DNA from: Gemmatales bacterium | Lineage (GTDB): Bacteria > Planctomycetota > Planctomycetia > Gemmatales > HRBIN36 | Length of the DNA stretch: 64,000 nt | Direction: 5' to 3' | Assembly: GCA_025060195.1 (NCBI GenBank) | Contig: JANXCQ010000001.1 | Location: 192,352-256,351 of the forward strand | Shown here: piece by piece, positions 54,756 to 63,123 of the stretch | Position numbering within the stretch: position 1 is the stretch's first letter | How the letters are laid out: every line of letters starts with the position of its first letter | Notes under the pieces: generated by a model | The model's input: the letters and a program-made list of their open reading frames with translations, nothing else | The model's database searches: none | What the model was told of the DNA's origin: nothing | Translations under genes and position numbers: made by a program

Positions 54756-55604
54756 ATGATTCGCATTATCCCCCGTCTGGATATTAAAGGCCCGAACCTT
54801 GTGAAAGGAATTCACTTGGAGGGACTGCGTGTTTTGGGGAAGCCCGAACACTTTGCTAGGTATTATTACGAAAAGGGAGCCGATGAGCTCTTGTATATGG
54901 ATGCGGTAGCAAGTCTTTATAATCGAAACAACCTTTTACACATAGTGGAGCGCACGGCGAAAGAAGTGTTTATTCCCCTAACGGTTGGCGGAGGTTTGCG
55001 AAGTGTAGATGATATCAGGGCAGTATTGCGTGCCGGTGCGGATAAAGTCTCCCTAAATACCGCCGCCATACGCAGACCAGAACTTATCCGTGAAGCAGCT
55101 AAGGCATTCGGTTCTTCAACGATAGTGGTCTCTATAGAGGCTATCCGACAAAAAGATGGAAGCTATAAGTGTTATACGGACTGTGGCCGACAGGAAACGG
55201 GTCTCGACGCACTGGAGTGGGCGATTCGTGCTGCGGAGTTAGGAGCCGGCGAGATACTTATAACTTCGGTCGATCGGGAGGGCACTGGGAGAGGATTTGA
55301 CATAGAGCTTACACGTATAATTGCCGAAGCGGTGTCAGTTCCAGTCATCGCCTGTGGTGGCGCTGGATGCGTGGAGCATGTCTACGAGGTAATTACACAA
55401 GGTAAGGCCCAAGCAGTCTGTATAGCGTCCTTGCTTCATTATAATTACGTGAAAAAGTTTCCTCCTAATCCCGAAGATTTCCAAGAAGAAGGTAACTTGG
55501 AATTCATTAAAAAGCGCATGCAATGGAATCGCATCCAGGATACCGACCTAGAAGAATTGAAGAAATATCTAGTGTCGCGAGGTGTTGATTGCCGTTGGAA
55601 TTAG
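54756..55604 (+). CDS. HisF-like partner of the acetamidino module (HisF2/WbuZ-like)
   Basis: HisF2/WbuZ proteins form the ammonia channel partner for HisH2 and serve sugar amidination rather than histidine synthesis. The (beta/alpha)8 barrel shows PRLDIKGPNLVKGI (Asp9, equal to HisF Asp11), FIPLTVGGGLRS, ADKVSLNTAA, GAGEILITSVDREGTGRGFD and PVIACGGAGCVEH. At the position of the second catalytic Asp of HisF (Asp130, in AIDAKR) this protein has Glu128 (SIEAIR). It is longer than HisF (282 residues), with a C-terminal helical extension after LLHYNY. GGAG lies before the ATG. Operon context with HisH2 and the amidotransferase decides the role. Confidence 0.87.
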   Translation: MIRIIPRLDIKGPNLVKGIHLEGLRVLGKPEHFARYYYEKGADELLYMDAVASLYNRNNLLHIVERTAKEVFIPLTVGGGLRSVDDIRAVLRAGADKVSLNTAAIRRPELIREAAKAFGSSTIVVSIEAIRQKDGSYKCYTDCGRQETGLDALEWAIRAAELGAGEILITSVDREGTGRGFDIELTRIIAEAVSVPVIACGGAGCVEHVYEVITQGKAQAVCIASLLHYNYVKKFPPNPEDFQEEGNLEFIKKRMQWNRIQDTDLEELKKYLVSRGVDCRWN

Positions 55605-55630
55605 CTAAGTAGCTGAAAGGATAATGGCGC

Positions 55631-57292
55631 ATGATGTCACAACCAGCTACGGCAGTGCTTTTCGTTCCTTATGAAGCTGCGCAGATGGAATTATTCATCA
55701 TGGTGGCCCAGGCCTTACGCCTGAGCGGCAACACAGTTCCTATCATTTATTGTCCGTACGCGTTACCTGGGGAGAGGGAATACAGGCGCCGCTGCATTGA
55801 GGCAGGAATTGAATACTTGCAAGAACACACCGCTGAGGGGGGTGAGGTAGACCTCCAGAGATTATTGGATATTCTGGCCAATCGCTATAGCGAGCCTCTA
55901 GCTCAGGTTTTACCTAACTTCAGGCCGGCAGACTTAGAGTCGTCTAAACAACTGAAAGGTCATGTCAATTTGCAAGAGGCACTACGCATCTGGTCTCAGC
56001 TCTCTAAAAAGCGAGCCGCAATTAGAAAAGTCCTTCAGGAATGGTGCACGCATCTACCTCCCGAGATTCTGGGAACAATATTAGAGGATTTCCGACTTTG
56101 GATGCAGAGGTATCAACGCAAACTGCAATTTGGCCGGGAGTTGGCGAGAAGAATGCGACTAGGGGCCATCATCCTAGGGGAACACATTGCCGAACGTGAT
56201 AGTGGAGTGTGGCTACGCGTAGCAGCGGAAAATGGACTAGTAGCTATCGTACTCGCGCAGCATATTATCAGCAAGCGAGCCACTTTTGACACCTACATTG
56301 AGAATCCAGAATACTGGGTGTCCAATGCGGCAAATGCAATATTTTTGAGATATTTTCCGCGTTGGCGTTTCGATATTGGACCTAGTGGCTTAGTGCGTTT
56401 GCCAGCGCCAATGGCGCTGGCCCAAGAGTGGTGGGGTGTAGCTCTGAGTTCACCTTGGGATGCTAATGGCGTTCCTTGTAATGGAGTATGGGTGGAGAGC
56501 CGCTGGTTGGCAGATCAGTACATACGTGAGGGAGTCGGCGCTGATTGTATCAGTGTGACTGGGAGTCCGCATTTGGACAAGCTATTTGTGGCCATCGCAT
56601 CCCCAATTTATGGGCCGAAGTCTGAAATATGGCATGAATTGGGGATAGACAAATCAAGACCTCTTATAGTCGTGGCGTTGCCCTCTAATCTTTATCCACA
56701 ACGCCGATCGGAGATTGCAAAAACTTATGAGGATCTAATACTTTGTTATGTCCAAGCATTGCGCGCCCTTAAACATGTTAGTTATATTTGTGCGTTGCAC
56801 CCATCCACGGGTGAACACGTAATCCGATTATTAAAATCCTTGAATGTTACTTACGTGCTGGGCAAACTGGCAGAAGTGTTACCTCACGCTCGACTGTACC
56901 TGTGCAGCGCATCGAGTACGATAAGCTGGGCACTAGCATGCGGCATTCCTGTTATTAATTTTGACGTTTATCAGTTACACCACCAGGTCGGAGAACCCAT
57001 TCATGGAGTTCATACGATTCAAACAGTGGAAGAGTTAATAAGATGGTTGGAAATAATCGACTTCCACTTTGCACCAGGAAGCTCGGCAGTTCCCAACCAG
57101 AAATTAAGTGATTTGGAGCATTGTGCCCGAAAGCACGCAGCCTATTACGGGCAAGTAGATGGCCGTTGCACGGAGCGAATTTTAGCTGGGATTTATGAAT
57201 TAATGCGGCGCAGGATGCCGGTTTGTGTAAATCGCCAACTTGACGTGCGCGAATTGCGGGAGTGTAGTGAGCTTTTGAGGTCGCTCGGTTAG
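55631..57292 (+). CDS. Putative GT-B-like surface-sugar protein, copy 2
   Basis: A 553-residue paralogue of the protein at 50103. Shared elements in order are the N-terminal strand (ATAVLFVPYEAAQMELFI), a mid-protein region around LPAPMALAQEWWGV (copy 1: MPAHQALPLEWLGI), VESRWLADQYIREGV (VESPFMRDYYLKQGV), VTGSPHLDKL (LTGTAGDDAI), CALHPSTGEH (ISLHPTMSRE) and SASSTISWALACGIPVINFDVY. The two differ clearly, so the duplication is not recent. I cannot name a family; sugar transfer is a guess from the GT-B-like C-terminal pattern and location as the last gene of the nonulosonate operon. AAGGA precedes the ATG by ten bases. It has no membrane segment or signal peptide. Confidence 0.7.
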   Translation: MMSQPATAVLFVPYEAAQMELFIMVAQALRLSGNTVPIIYCPYALPGEREYRRRCIEAGIEYLQEHTAEGGEVDLQRLLDILANRYSEPLAQVLPNFRPADLESSKQLKGHVNLQEALRIWSQLSKKRAAIRKVLQEWCTHLPPEILGTILEDFRLWMQRYQRKLQFGRELARRMRLGAIILGEHIAERDSGVWLRVAAENGLVAIVLAQHIISKRATFDTYIENPEYWVSNAANAIFLRYFPRWRFDIGPSGLVRLPAPMALAQEWWGVALSSPWDANGVPCNGVWVESRWLADQYIREGVGADCISVTGSPHLDKLFVAIASPIYGPKSEIWHELGIDKSRPLIVVALPSNLYPQRRSEIAKTYEDLILCYVQALRALKHVSYICALHPSTGEHVIRLLKSLNVTYVLGKLAEVLPHARLYLCSASSTISWALACGIPVINFDVYQLHHQVGEPIHGVHTIQTVEELIRWLEIIDFHFAPGSSAVPNQKLSDLEHCARKHAAYYGQVDGRCTERILAGIYELMRRRMPVCVNRQLDVRELRECSELLRSLG

Positions 57293-57745
57293 TAGGTACG
57301 CTGTTTGAGTCGCATGGTTATTCAATAGGCGCGCCGGGCAGAAAGGCCTATGTATCGCGCCAGAGGAATGCTGATTCCAGGCCGACAGCAGGTTAGGAAA
57401 AGTCCGAATATGACATTTCATGCGGCAAAGGACCACCAAGTAGGTTATCGGAGCCTTGCAACCAAAAGACCCAGAGTAAGTCAGCTTGTTGGAACGAGAA
57501 TGCCCTATCGGCTATATCGCCTAGGAAGTAGGTCGAATTTGATTGAACTTTCCTAACATACTGAACAAGACGATTACTCGCACTTATTTTTGCACTTTGA
57601 TCAAAAAATTTCGCCTGCGTAGTTTGCTTCTCTTTTGCCATTATTCATAATAATGGTGACCAGCCGAAACAGGATGTGTCGGACAAGAGTGAGCCGACTG
57701 ACGGCTGGGGAAGCATCAGGATGCACCACTATAAGGAGTCCTGCG
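57293..57745. other. Intergenic region between the nonulosonate operon and the YTV-like gene
   Basis: The 453 bases contain no convincing gene. The only clear structure is a perfect inverted repeat at 57638-57656. Confidence 0.4.
57638..57656. promoter_or_regulatory. AT-rich perfect inverted repeat upstream of the YTV-like gene
   Basis: CCATTATT, CAT, AATAATGG form a perfect 8-bp inverted repeat centred at 57647, about 90 bases before the YTV-like start. Its length and AT-rich symmetry resemble sites bound by Fur/PerR-type regulators, but it matches no consensus exactly. Role is inferred. Confidence 0.35.
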
Positions 57746-58603
57746 ATGAGGCGAATCATGCTAAGTAGCTTGCTGGGAGGCTTGGCAGCACTCTGGGGTG
57801 CTCTGCCCGTAAACGCCACAGGTTTCTGCAGCGCCGGCGGAGTTTGTCCGAGTGCGTGTCCTGACCATTGCGCGCAGCCTCGTATCCGCTACAAGACCTG
57901 TTACCAGACAGTCGTGGAGGAGAAAAAAATAACTTGCTACGAGACGGTTACTAAGACGGTGATGAAAGAGGTCAAGGAGGTTGTTTGTCGACCGGTGTAC
58001 GAAACTAAAGAGGTCGAATGTAAGCAAATCATCTGCAAGCCAGTTTGGGAGGAAAAACAAGTGAAAGTGTGCACGTATGAATGGCAAACGGTGCAGGAAT
58101 GTGTGCCAGGTAGGGAGCGCTGCAAATTGGTTTGGGTACCCGGCGGCTGCTATGTAGATCCCTGCACAGGTTGTACGCGATACCGCTGGGGCCACTTTGA
58201 GCGGCAATTAGTAAAAGAGCCTGACCGCATCATATGCAAACGTGTGTGCGTGCCAAAAGAAGAAATCCGCACCGTGAAAGTCTGCCGCATGGTGCAGGAA
58301 GAAGTCATCAAGAAGGTACCCGTTACTACCTGCCGTATGGTGCGCGAGGAAGTAACGAAGCAGGTGCCGATCACCGTGTGTGAACGAGTTCCCGTGGAAA
58401 AGACCGTGAAAGTTTGCAAGCGCGTGAAGGTGTGCGTGCCTGTGTGCGAAGAGCCGCACCTGCTGGAACGGCTATATTGCCGGCTGAAGAATGGCCTCCA
58501 CGGATGGCTATGCCGTAAAGATTGCTGCCAGACAGCGGCTCATACTCCAGCACCTCCTGCACCCGAGATGATTAAGCCGATGCCTAAAGAAAAGCCTGAG
58601 TAA
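57746..58603 (+). CDS. Exported cysteine-rich repeat protein (planctomycete YTV-like wall protein)
   Basis: The ATG at 57746 has AAGGAG seven bases upstream and gives 285 residues. A signal peptide (MLSSLLGGLAALWGALPVNA) is followed by short repeats of about 12-20 residues of the kind CYETVTKTVMKEVKEVVCRP, VYETKEVECKQIICKP and CRMVQEEVIKKVPVTTC. Cys occurs about every ten residues. Val/Lys/Glu-rich beta-like spacers dominate. Rhodopirellula and other planctomycetes encode comparable YTV-domain, Cys-rich proteins proposed to be wall components held by disulfides. The last 25 residues are Pro/Lys-rich. No enzyme motif is present. A terminator-like hairpin lies 58 bases after its stop. Confidence 0.8.
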   Translation: MRRIMLSSLLGGLAALWGALPVNATGFCSAGGVCPSACPDHCAQPRIRYKTCYQTVVEEKKITCYETVTKTVMKEVKEVVCRPVYETKEVECKQIICKPVWEEKQVKVCTYEWQTVQECVPGRERCKLVWVPGGCYVDPCTGCTRYRWGHFERQLVKEPDRIICKRVCVPKEEIRTVKVCRMVQEEVIKKVPVTTCRMVREEVTKQVPITVCERVPVEKTVKVCKRVKVCVPVCEEPHLLERLYCRLKNGLHGWLCRKDCCQTAAHTPAPPAPEMIKPMPKEKPE

Positions 58604-58659
58604 GCCCCGCGACGCGTAGCTAGCCTCCTTGCCGCGACCCCCTTGTCGCAGCACGACCG

Positions 58660-58695
58660 CCCGGAGCCGCCTGCCCCAGCGGCTCTGGGTATTTT
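58660..58695 (+). terminator. Probable Rho-independent terminator
   Basis: An 11-bp stem (arms 58660-58670 and 58679-58689, one G-U pair) around an 8-base loop is followed by GTATTTT. It lies 58 bases after the YTV-like stop and before the convergent tsaD stop. The T-tract is short. Confidence 0.55.
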
Positions 58696-58756
58696 GGTTG
58701 AAGCGTCGTAAAGAATAACGTGGTTGCCGTATGGGAGTAGGCAGCTCCTAGGGAGG

Positions 58757-59794
58757 CTACTTTGTGGTCGCTACAACACGTTTAGGCCGATAAGTCGGGA
58801 TCGCGTCCAGATCGAGCGGCGCGAAATGCCCTAAACGATATAGTTCGACAGCCATGGCTGCCATAGCAGCGTTATCAGTGCATAAGCTCATAGGCGGCAC
58901 AAAGAGCTCGGCACCTCGCTGGTCGCACATAGTCTGTAATGCGGCACGCAACGTCTTATTCGCGGCAACGCCGCCTCCGACGCACAACCGCGTTAGCTGC
59001 GTTTGCTCAAGTGCCTGGGCACATTTTGTTACCAGCACATCAACAATGGCCTTTTGAAAACTGGCTGCTAAATCGCTCCGCAAGGGCTGGGGAATGTCCG
59101 CACCTGGCGTATAGCCCAATTGCCGAATGGTGTAAAGCAGAGCAGTTTTCAAGCCGCTGAAACTAAAGTCCAAGCGCGGTTCATGAAGAAATGCACGGGG
59201 AAAGCGAAATGCGTGCGGATTTCCTTGGGCCGCTTCTTTCTCAATTTTCGGTCCCCCTGGAAAACCGAGATTCAACATGCTGGCAGCTTTGTCAAAGGCT
59301 TCGCCCGCAGCATCATCGAGAGTGGCCCCCAATAAGTCGAACTCTATGGCATTACGACAATGGAACAGCACTGTATGCCCGCCGCTCACCACTAAGCCGA
59401 CCGCTGGGAAAACGTCGCGCCCGGCGGCAATACGACAGGCGTAGATGTGTGCCTCGATATGATTGACCGCGACTAAGGGCAACTCCAAAGCCACGGCTAG
59501 TATTTTCGCAGCAGAAACCCCCATCAGCAGCGAGCCTACAAGCCCGGGCGTATTCATCACTGCCAGGCAATCTATGTCCTGTAGGCTAACCTTTGCCTGC
59601 TTTAATGCCTCGTCAATCACAGGTAACAGGCGCTGTAAATGAGCGCGAGCAGCTACTTCAGGTACCACACCCCCAAAGCGTGCATGCAAATCAGTCTGAG
59701 ACGCAACAATATTAGCACGGATTTGTAAGTCATCGTCAAAAACCGCCGCTGCAGTTTCATCGCAAGATGTTTCCAGGGCTAGGAAGATAGCCAT
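58757..59794 (-). CDS. tsaD: tRNA N6-adenosine threonylcarbamoyltransferase
   Basis: TsaD transfers the threonylcarbamoyl group to A37 of tRNAs that read ANN codons. The 345-residue protein has the start LALETSCDETAAAVFD, GGVVPEVAARAH, the metal-site His pair in VNHIEAHIYAC, VVSGGHTVLF and GGVAANKTLR. All metal and nucleotide segments are present, and length is normal. It is an essential, conserved gene, here isolated between a YTV-like gene and the MEMO-family gene on the same strand, with about 40 bases to the latter. TsaB, TsaE and TsaC are not in the window. Confidence 0.96.
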   Translation of the reverse strand: MAIFLALETSCDETAAAVFDDDLQIRANIVASQTDLHARFGGVVPEVAARAHLQRLLPVIDEALKQAKVSLQDIDCLAVMNTPGLVGSLLMGVSAAKILAVALELPLVAVNHIEAHIYACRIAAGRDVFPAVGLVVSGGHTVLFHCRNAIEFDLLGATLDDAAGEAFDKAASMLNLGFPGGPKIEKEAAQGNPHAFRFPRAFLHEPRLDFSFSGLKTALLYTIRQLGYTPGADIPQPLRSDLAASFQKAIVDVLVTKCAQALEQTQLTRLCVGGGVAANKTLRAALQTMCDQRGAELFVPPMSLCTDNAAMAAMAVELYRLGHFAPLDLDAIPTYRPKRVVATTK

Positions 59795-59834
59795 GATAGC
59801 ACCACCTATGCTACCCTTAGGCCGTTCCTAAAAT

Positions 59835-61073
59835 TCACCGATCCTTGTGGAAAACTAAGCTGGCAAAACTTACACTCTCAAAGCCGTTAGCGGCCACGTA
59901 CTGATCATAGTGCAGTAAACGACCCTGCGTAGGCTCGAGCACAGACATTAGCATATAAGTAGGGGGGAAACCACAAATGCGACGTTGGTCCCGTTCTTCC
60001 AACAACGTTTGGAAAAAAGCATGTCGGTCGGCATTGACCAGGCAATCTAACAGGCGATGATCCTGTTGCCGACTATGGCTCAGCCACTCGTCGTTAATGA
60101 TATGGGCATCGCCGAACTTAGGGCCTATATGCGCCAGGTCGCCACTCGAAATATAGAACGCACGTGCACCACTTTCCCGCTCTGCTGCCTTGAGTGCCTC
60201 TATCATTTGCGCTATGTCGGGCATCTCTTCCGGAAGCTGCTGATGTTCGATGCAATCCTGAAACGAACCTATGACTATCGGGACGATCCGAAAAGGCTTA
60301 TTCGGGAAGCAGTACTGTAAAAATATTACCTGAAGCTCGATGGAATGTTCGGGCCAATGGGCGGGTTCGTCGTCAAAGAGACCGTCTCCATAGTAATCGG
60401 AAATAAGTTGGATATAGTCTTTGTCAGCTGGTGCGATACCCAGTGGAGTCTCGAAATTCCGACAAGTCAAGGTAAATCGTGCCGCACTATAGTGCGCAGT
60501 CCCGAGAATTATAAAAACTTCCGCGTCAACATGTTCTAGCAATTCCTTATATGCCCAGGCATAGCTATGCCCACCTCGGTGATAGTCGATGTGCGGTATG
60601 AGAGCGCCACGCAATGTACTCTCGCGAGTACCGTTGCGGCAAACTTGTTCTGGGTCAATGCCGGGTCCACCCGAACGCTGAAATTGGCGACGCAAGTGCT
60701 CTCGAATTCGCTCAGGCTCTGGTGGATATACACCGATGCAACAAGGTGGGCGCACTACCATCTGAGCAAAGTGTTCGCGGAATCTGTCGCCTTCTAATAA
60801 CAGGGCCTCTTCCAATTGTCGAACCAGATTTTCTATCCATTCGAGAGGAATTAGAGTCCCGCCACTTAGCCGCATCAATTCCAACTGCAAATCTCGCAGT
60901 GAGCGTTGGCCATTGAACATCTCAATCACAGGGATCAGTTCTAAAGGTATGCGCACTGCGCGGTCGCTAACCCGGGCCTGGTCAAGCAACCAAACAAATC
61001 GAGGGTCCCGCTCATCGGGTACAGCGGTAACTGAGCGGCGTAAGCGCGGCTTCTCCAGCCCCCTGGTGCTCAT
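59835..61073 (-). CDS. MEMO-family protein (AmmeMemoRadiSam system protein B-like) with N-terminal domain
   Basis: The ATG at 61073 has AGGAG eight bases upstream and gives 412 residues. About residues 30-120 look like a PqqD-like winged-helix domain (IPVIEMFNGQRSLRDLQLEL). From about 155 comes the MEMO domain: ALIPHIDYHRGG (His pair), FIILGTAHYSA, WPEHSIELQVIFLQ and FYISSGDLAHIGPKFG, the conserved metal-site segments. MEMO proteins use a His-Asp-His-Cys type site resembling extradiol dioxygenases. The partners AmmeMemoRadiSam A (AMMECR1) and the radical SAM enzyme are not in the window. The role is unknown. The fusion order is uncommon in my memory but seen in planctomycetes. Confidence 0.83.
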   Translation of the reverse strand: MSTRGLEKPRLRRSVTAVPDERDPRFVWLLDQARVSDRAVRIPLELIPVIEMFNGQRSLRDLQLELMRLSGGTLIPLEWIENLVRQLEEALLLEGDRFREHFAQMVVRPPCCIGVYPPEPERIREHLRRQFQRSGGPGIDPEQVCRNGTRESTLRGALIPHIDYHRGGHSYAWAYKELLEHVDAEVFIILGTAHYSAARFTLTCRNFETPLGIAPADKDYIQLISDYYGDGLFDDEPAHWPEHSIELQVIFLQYCFPNKPFRIVPIVIGSFQDCIEHQQLPEEMPDIAQMIEALKAAERESGARAFYISSGDLAHIGPKFGDAHIINDEWLSHSRQQDHRLLDCLVNADRHAFFQTLLEERDQRRICGFPPTYMLMSVLEPTQGRLLHYDQYVAANGFESVSFASLVFHKDR

Positions 61074-61255
61074 GCACTTTTCTCCTGGGCAAGCCTCAGG
61101 CATTACACCAACATTCTTGCAATGCTAGGTGGGGAAATCAAGCCTGGAACCCCAAGTGACGCCGAGACTTCAGGGGCTTACCCAACTGGGTCAACTGCCG
61201 GGATCGTCAGAGATTTTTCCCCCAGTCGAATGAGGAGCAACTGCCGAAGTTACAG

Positions 61256-61654
61256 TTAGGGCGAAAGTCGTGCCTGCGAGTTATTGGCAGGTTGATCGGT
61301 GGCTAAGATTTCCAACTGCTGAACCAATTCCCGCAAGCTCTTGCGTAGTTGCTGTAATTGGGTTAGCGCGGAGTCACGTTCGTGAGTTCGTTGCGCCAAC
61401 CACTGCTTTACCTGATCCAGCTCACCAATCAGAGGGCGCAGTTGTTGGACTTCGGCCAAAAGTCGTTCGCGCTCCGCTTTGGCTTCCTTGAGCTCTTTAC
61501 GTAAAGAATTCGCCTGTTGTTGCAAGCTAGCTAATTCTTCCTCTAAGGTGCGTATTCTTTGCTGCGCAGATGGCGTCGAACCGTTCTGCGCACATCCCCA
61601 AAAGGTGACCGCAGCAAGCAGGCCGATGACGAAGGTAGCTCGGTGCCGTTCCAT
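61256..61654 (-). CDS. Small coiled-coil lipoprotein
   Basis: The ATG at 61654 has GGAG nearby and gives 132 residues. A signal sequence (FVIGLLAAVTFWGC) ends in a lipobox-like TFWGC, so Cys21 is probably lipidated. Residues about 35-115 form a coiled coil (RIRTLEEELASLQQQANSLR and similar heptads). The tail is Gln/Ser-rich. The layout suggests an envelope spacer or tether like Lpp. It is isolated between the MEMO gene and the methyltransferase. There is no enzymatic motif. Confidence 0.7.
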   Translation of the reverse strand: MERHRATFVIGLLAAVTFWGCAQNGSTPSAQQRIRTLEEELASLQQQANSLRKELKEAKAERERLLAEVQQLRPLIGELDQVKQWLAQRTHERDSALTQLQQLRKSLRELVQQLEILATDQPANNSQARLSP

Positions 61655-62050
61655 GATGCTCTCCTTCCGTATAGGTTTTCCGTTGAGTCGAACCAAGGAC
61701 CGTTGGCCTTGCTAAACTTTGTGTCGGCATTTGGCTTGCCGCAGTTTACCGGTATTCGTTTCGTTTTCCGATGTTTAAAGGCCTGCCAGTCCCCGACAAC
61801 TCTTTCTTGCCTCATAGTGCATAACTTCAGCAGAACCGTTAGGGAATTCGACTAAAATGAGGGCACTACCATGTGGTCAAAACGCTGCCCCGTCGCCCTT
61901 TTGTCTTAAGGTGCTAACGCTACAGTGATAGTCTACCGAACCCTCTGGCTTCATCATTAAATTAGTCGAAGATACTTATTGGGATCGACCAGTATCACCA
62001 GCGCTGACGTGCGTACATGTGATGTTAGGATTATTCGTGCAAGCAGACAA
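61655..62050. other. Intergenic region upstream of the lipoprotein gene
   Basis: These 396 bases separate the lipoprotein and methyltransferase genes, both on the minus strand. I see no gene, hairpin or repeat in it. Confidence 0.4.
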
Positions 62051-62833
62051 CTAGTCCCGGCGCAGCACAAACACTGCGTCTATCAGGTTATTGTCCAACT
62101 TTCGTGGTCTGCGCCAGTCATACCAAAAGTCATAAACGCCGACAATTTGCCAATAACCCGAGTAATGAATTAAACTCAGAAATTGCTGCAAGGTGTACAT
62201 TCGCAGCGCGAAGCGGCACTCGAAGCGTCTGGTACGCCGCGGGCTGCGTATGGTCAAACGAAGACCGAGCCATTCAAGGCGCCGTTTCCGGTCCGTGCTT
62301 TCGACCCGTAGGCGTGCATGCAGCTTGAGATGGCCCCACCGAGCCGACCAGCGCTCCTCTGCCTCCTCCGCGACATCGAGGGGTAACAGGTGTAAGCCGA
62401 TAATGTAAAGTCCGCCACTGCACACTGCTTCTGCGACTCGCTGGAGATGCCGTCGCGCTGCCTGCTCGCTTAGCAAATGCCGGATGGTATTCCATGTGCA
62501 AATAGCCAGCTCGACCTTTTCAGGAAGAGCAAAGTCCGCTAGATCCGATTCCAAAGTTGTTACGGGAAGGTGTTTCCTTTGTGCGCGCCTTCTACACAGC
62601 TCTAGTGCCTGTTGATTATTGTCCAGAGCATAACAGCGATAGCCTCGTCGTGCCAGGCGCAAGATCAATCGCCCGCCACCGCAGCCGAGTTCAAGGACCC
62701 GGCGAACCTTTACATTGGCTAAATGTCGGGCGGCCCATTCGATAAACCGAACCTCTCGAGCAGTTTCCTTGCGGAAAAAGCATTCGTAGTATTGAGGGTA
62801 ATTGTACCAATTATCATAAACGATTTCAGACAT
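62051..62833 (-). CDS. Class I SAM-dependent methyltransferase
   Basis: The 260-residue protein (from the ATG at 62833; a GTG at 62842 is also in frame) begins with YDNWYNYPQYYECFF and has the SAM-binding motif VLELGCGGGRLILRLAR at about 46-62, followed by LDNNQQALELCRRRA (acidic motif II) and LAICTWNTIRHL. It is a complete methyltransferase domain with a basic, Arg-rich C-terminal half. The substrate is unknown; small molecules or a polysaccharide are both possible. It has no operon partner. Confidence 0.82.
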   Translation of the reverse strand: MSEIVYDNWYNYPQYYECFFRKETAREVRFIEWAARHLANVKVRRVLELGCGGGRLILRLARRGYRCYALDNNQQALELCRRRAQRKHLPVTTLESDLADFALPEKVELAICTWNTIRHLLSEQAARRHLQRVAEAVCSGGLYIIGLHLLPLDVAEEAEERWSARWGHLKLHARLRVESTDRKRRLEWLGLRLTIRSPRRTRRFECRFALRMYTLQQFLSLIHYSGYWQIVGVYDFWYDWRRPRKLDNNLIDAVFVLRRD

Positions 62834-63025
62834 CTTCCCCACTTAGCTATGGATTGACTCTTTAGCCAGCTGCGAAACACAACATTTCTTACGAACAAAT
62901 CAACGGGGAACAATTGCATTAGTTGGCTCGATCACTTTCGCCTCGGCCGATCATTCAGATGTAAAAAAGGGTAATAATCGGCTAGCCCGTTTCTAGGTGA
63001 TACTCATACTTAAGTAGCCCATGGT

Positions 63026-63045
63026 GCGCTGCATAAAAGCAGCGC
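63026..63045. repeat. Perfect 7-bp hairpin
   Basis: GCGCTGC and GCAGCGC flank a 6-base loop (ATAAAA), about 80 bases beyond the stop of the LON-domain gene on the minus strand. Without a T-tract, terminator function is uncertain. Confidence 0.3.
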
Positions 63046-63123
63046 TGGCAAGCATCTTGGCAGCGAAAGTACTTGGCATAAGTGCTCCTAATCCTGAATC
63101 AAGAATCTATCGGGCAGCCATAA

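Noticed and set aside
44827-55604. HisH and HisF homologues as histidine biosynthesis genes
   Set aside because: No other his gene is near. They share an operon with an N-acetyl sugar amidotransferase, and the HisF copy has Glu for the second catalytic Asp, so the acetamidino role fits better.
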